Below, one piece after another: positions 62,781 to 64,000 of a stretch of 64,000 nt of DNA. The DNA is taken from contig CM072513.1 in assembly GCA_036898135.1 (NCBI GenBank), positions 79,859,963 through 79,923,962 of the forward strand. The letters run 5' to 3'. The DNA comes from Oncomelania hupensis (Eukaryota; Mollusca; Gastropoda; Littorinimorpha; Pomatiopsidae). The stretch's first letter is position 1, and the number at the start of each line of letters is the position of its first letter. The notes under the pieces were generated by a model. It saw only the letters and a list, made by a program, of their open reading frames with translations, was not told where the DNA came from and did not search any database. A program made the translations under genes and the position numbers.

Positions 62781-64000
62781 TGTCACGTCCCCCGAGCGGG
62801 TTCAGTGACGTCAGCTCATAAAGCGAGTGAAAAGAATAAACTCAAACAAAATAAACTAACACAAAATGCCAGAGTACAGACACACACTCTTTTATTCAAC
62901 AATCAACAAGCAAACACAGGACAAAGGGGAACTAACCTTCCCTCAACCCCTAAACAGACCCCCGTCCCAATACTAACTAACAATTACCTCCCCTTGCAAC
63001 AAACCCCAAATAGAACTAAACAACAACAGTTTCTTTACAAAGTGTATACAGAAAAATCGAAATCAACAAATCAATTCAAAATGCAAGTCTTCAAATAATA
63101 AGCAATGGCGTTGAATCATAAACTATTGGCCAGGCAAAGCGGTGGCACAGAAGTAATGTCTCAATGTTCTTGTTAAGTAGCTCAGAGAGCTAACAGTCTC
63201 TTTCACAAAGTGGATGATTCTTCTAACTAAATGGATATGTTTTTAGGTGCGTGTAATGTGAGTCTGTGTGTGCATGAATTAGGTATGAAAACCTCCTGGA
63301 GGTGCGTTGCCTCGATACAAGGCAAAACCTGCGGCAGTGTAAGAAATCACCACCACACTACTCTGTCGTAGAGGCAAAGGTACATCCCAGGCTGGCTAGG
63401 ACCCAGTCAGCGGCAACAACATCAACATCAGTACAGCACAACAGGCAACTCAAAGGCAACAGCGTGGGAATAATGCGTAGAAACAAACACGTAGATGTAA
63501 TAATCATCATCATCTCATCAGCCCACACCTTACAGGCCTCGGCTCGTGACGCCCTTTACCCCCAACACCACAACACGACACAACACTGTCACAACATTGG
63601 CACAACACAATGGATTAGTCTTTTGAGAGTCTCTTTCTCTTGCTCTTGCACGTTATTTCACTGTCCAAATAACATTTATTCTGAGGATGAGGACACCTTA
63701 GCTCTGCTACAGACACTAAGTCTTGGTGGGTGTTCAATCGAGAACCACACGCACCTTAAGTATGGAACTCTACACTCACTGGCGAATGGCAGTTACCATC
63801 TTCCTTCGAACTCTACACATCCTTATCCCGACGAGGGCATAAGACCTTGGGTGGCTATAAAACAATACACACACCCTTCCAACAGTACCCTACACTACGA
63901 TGACCTCTGTCACAGGGCTGCTGTCTCGTTAGAATTCCTTCCTCACGCAATAGCATCTCAAACCACTCTGCCCTTCAAAATCTGCGCTGGCCACAAGCAA
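62781..64000 (-). repeat. 5' LTR of the Gmr1-type element (partial)
   Basis: The first 1,220 bp of the second LTR copy, offset by 6,403 bp from the first. It carries the promoter for the element. The outer end and the target duplication lie beyond the window. Confidence 0.93.

Larger units (their letters stand above)
56378..64000 (-). mobile_element. Gmr1-type Ty3/Gypsy LTR retrotransposon
   Basis: A nearly complete element read on the minus strand, from a 5' LTR that runs off the window to a 3' LTR at 56378-57822. Between them lie a tRNA-Leu primer site, gag, protease, integrase, reverse transcriptase, RNase H and a polypurine tract. Integrase precedes reverse transcriptase, the domain order of the Gmr1 clade and of Ty1/copia, whereas the sequence motifs are Ty3/Gypsy. 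I see no env ORF. The LTRs look almost identical, so the insertion is recent. A single frame break separates the two long ORFs. The full element should be about 7.85 kb. Confidence 0.93.

Overview
This is eukaryotic, repeat-dominated DNA. It holds long trinucleotide microsatellites, several families of tRNA-like SINEs, LINE 3' ends, cut-and-paste transposons and LTR retrotransposons. I found no host protein gene I could recognise. The mix (RTE-like LINEs with a GGATA tail, a Gmr1-type Ty3/Gypsy element, Harbinger, mariner and hAT-like elements, many AAT/GAT/GA microsatellites) suits a marine invertebrate, most likely a mollusc and perhaps a gastropod. That taxonomic guess is inference from repeat style, not from a host marker gene.

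Layout. 1-10.4 kb: microsatellites, two copies of an RTE-like LINE 3' half, two copies of a ~580-bp TAATG-tailed retroposon (family A), a solo LTR, a hAT-like MITE, a tRNA-related SINE (family B) and degenerate tandem repeats. 10.4-19.1 kb: one LTR retrotransposon with 994-bp near-identical LTRs and a 4-bp target duplication. Its gag-pol is almost entirely gone; a gag-like start and a chromodomain remain, followed by ~5.9 kb without recognisable coding sequence. 19.1-26.8 kb: CT-, GA- and GT-rich tracts, LINE tails, tRNA SINEs and a Harbinger remnant. 26.8-29.7 kb: an RTE-like LINE split by a 2,046-bp Harbinger transposon with terminal inverted repeats, a CTG target duplication, a Myb-like ORF and a broken transposase. 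29.7-53 kb: a SINE with a tRNA-like head joined to a 5S rRNA-like promoter (three full copies with target duplications), more SINEs, a mariner-family deletion derivative, a second LINE lineage and several nested insertions. 52.2-54.4 kb: a second Harbinger and a hAT-like MITE.

56.4-64.0 kb: a nearly complete Ty3/Gypsy element on the minus strand. Its order is LTR - tRNA-Leu primer site - gag (coiled coil, SCAN-like capsid, zinc knuckle) - protease - integrase - reverse transcriptase - RNase H - polypurine tract - LTR. Integrase lies upstream of reverse transcriptase, the Gmr1 arrangement that resembles Ty1/copia rather than ordinary Gypsy. Its LTRs look almost identical, so the insertion is recent. 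The reading frame is broken at a run of ten G residues just before the integrase zinc finger.

The elements do not form a cellular pathway. They form a layered record of insertions, several of which can be ordered because one element interrupts another and leaves a clean target duplication. The most interesting objects are the Gmr1-type element, the tRNA/5S chimeric SINE, the chromodomain-bearing LTR derivative and the Harbinger-in-LINE nest.
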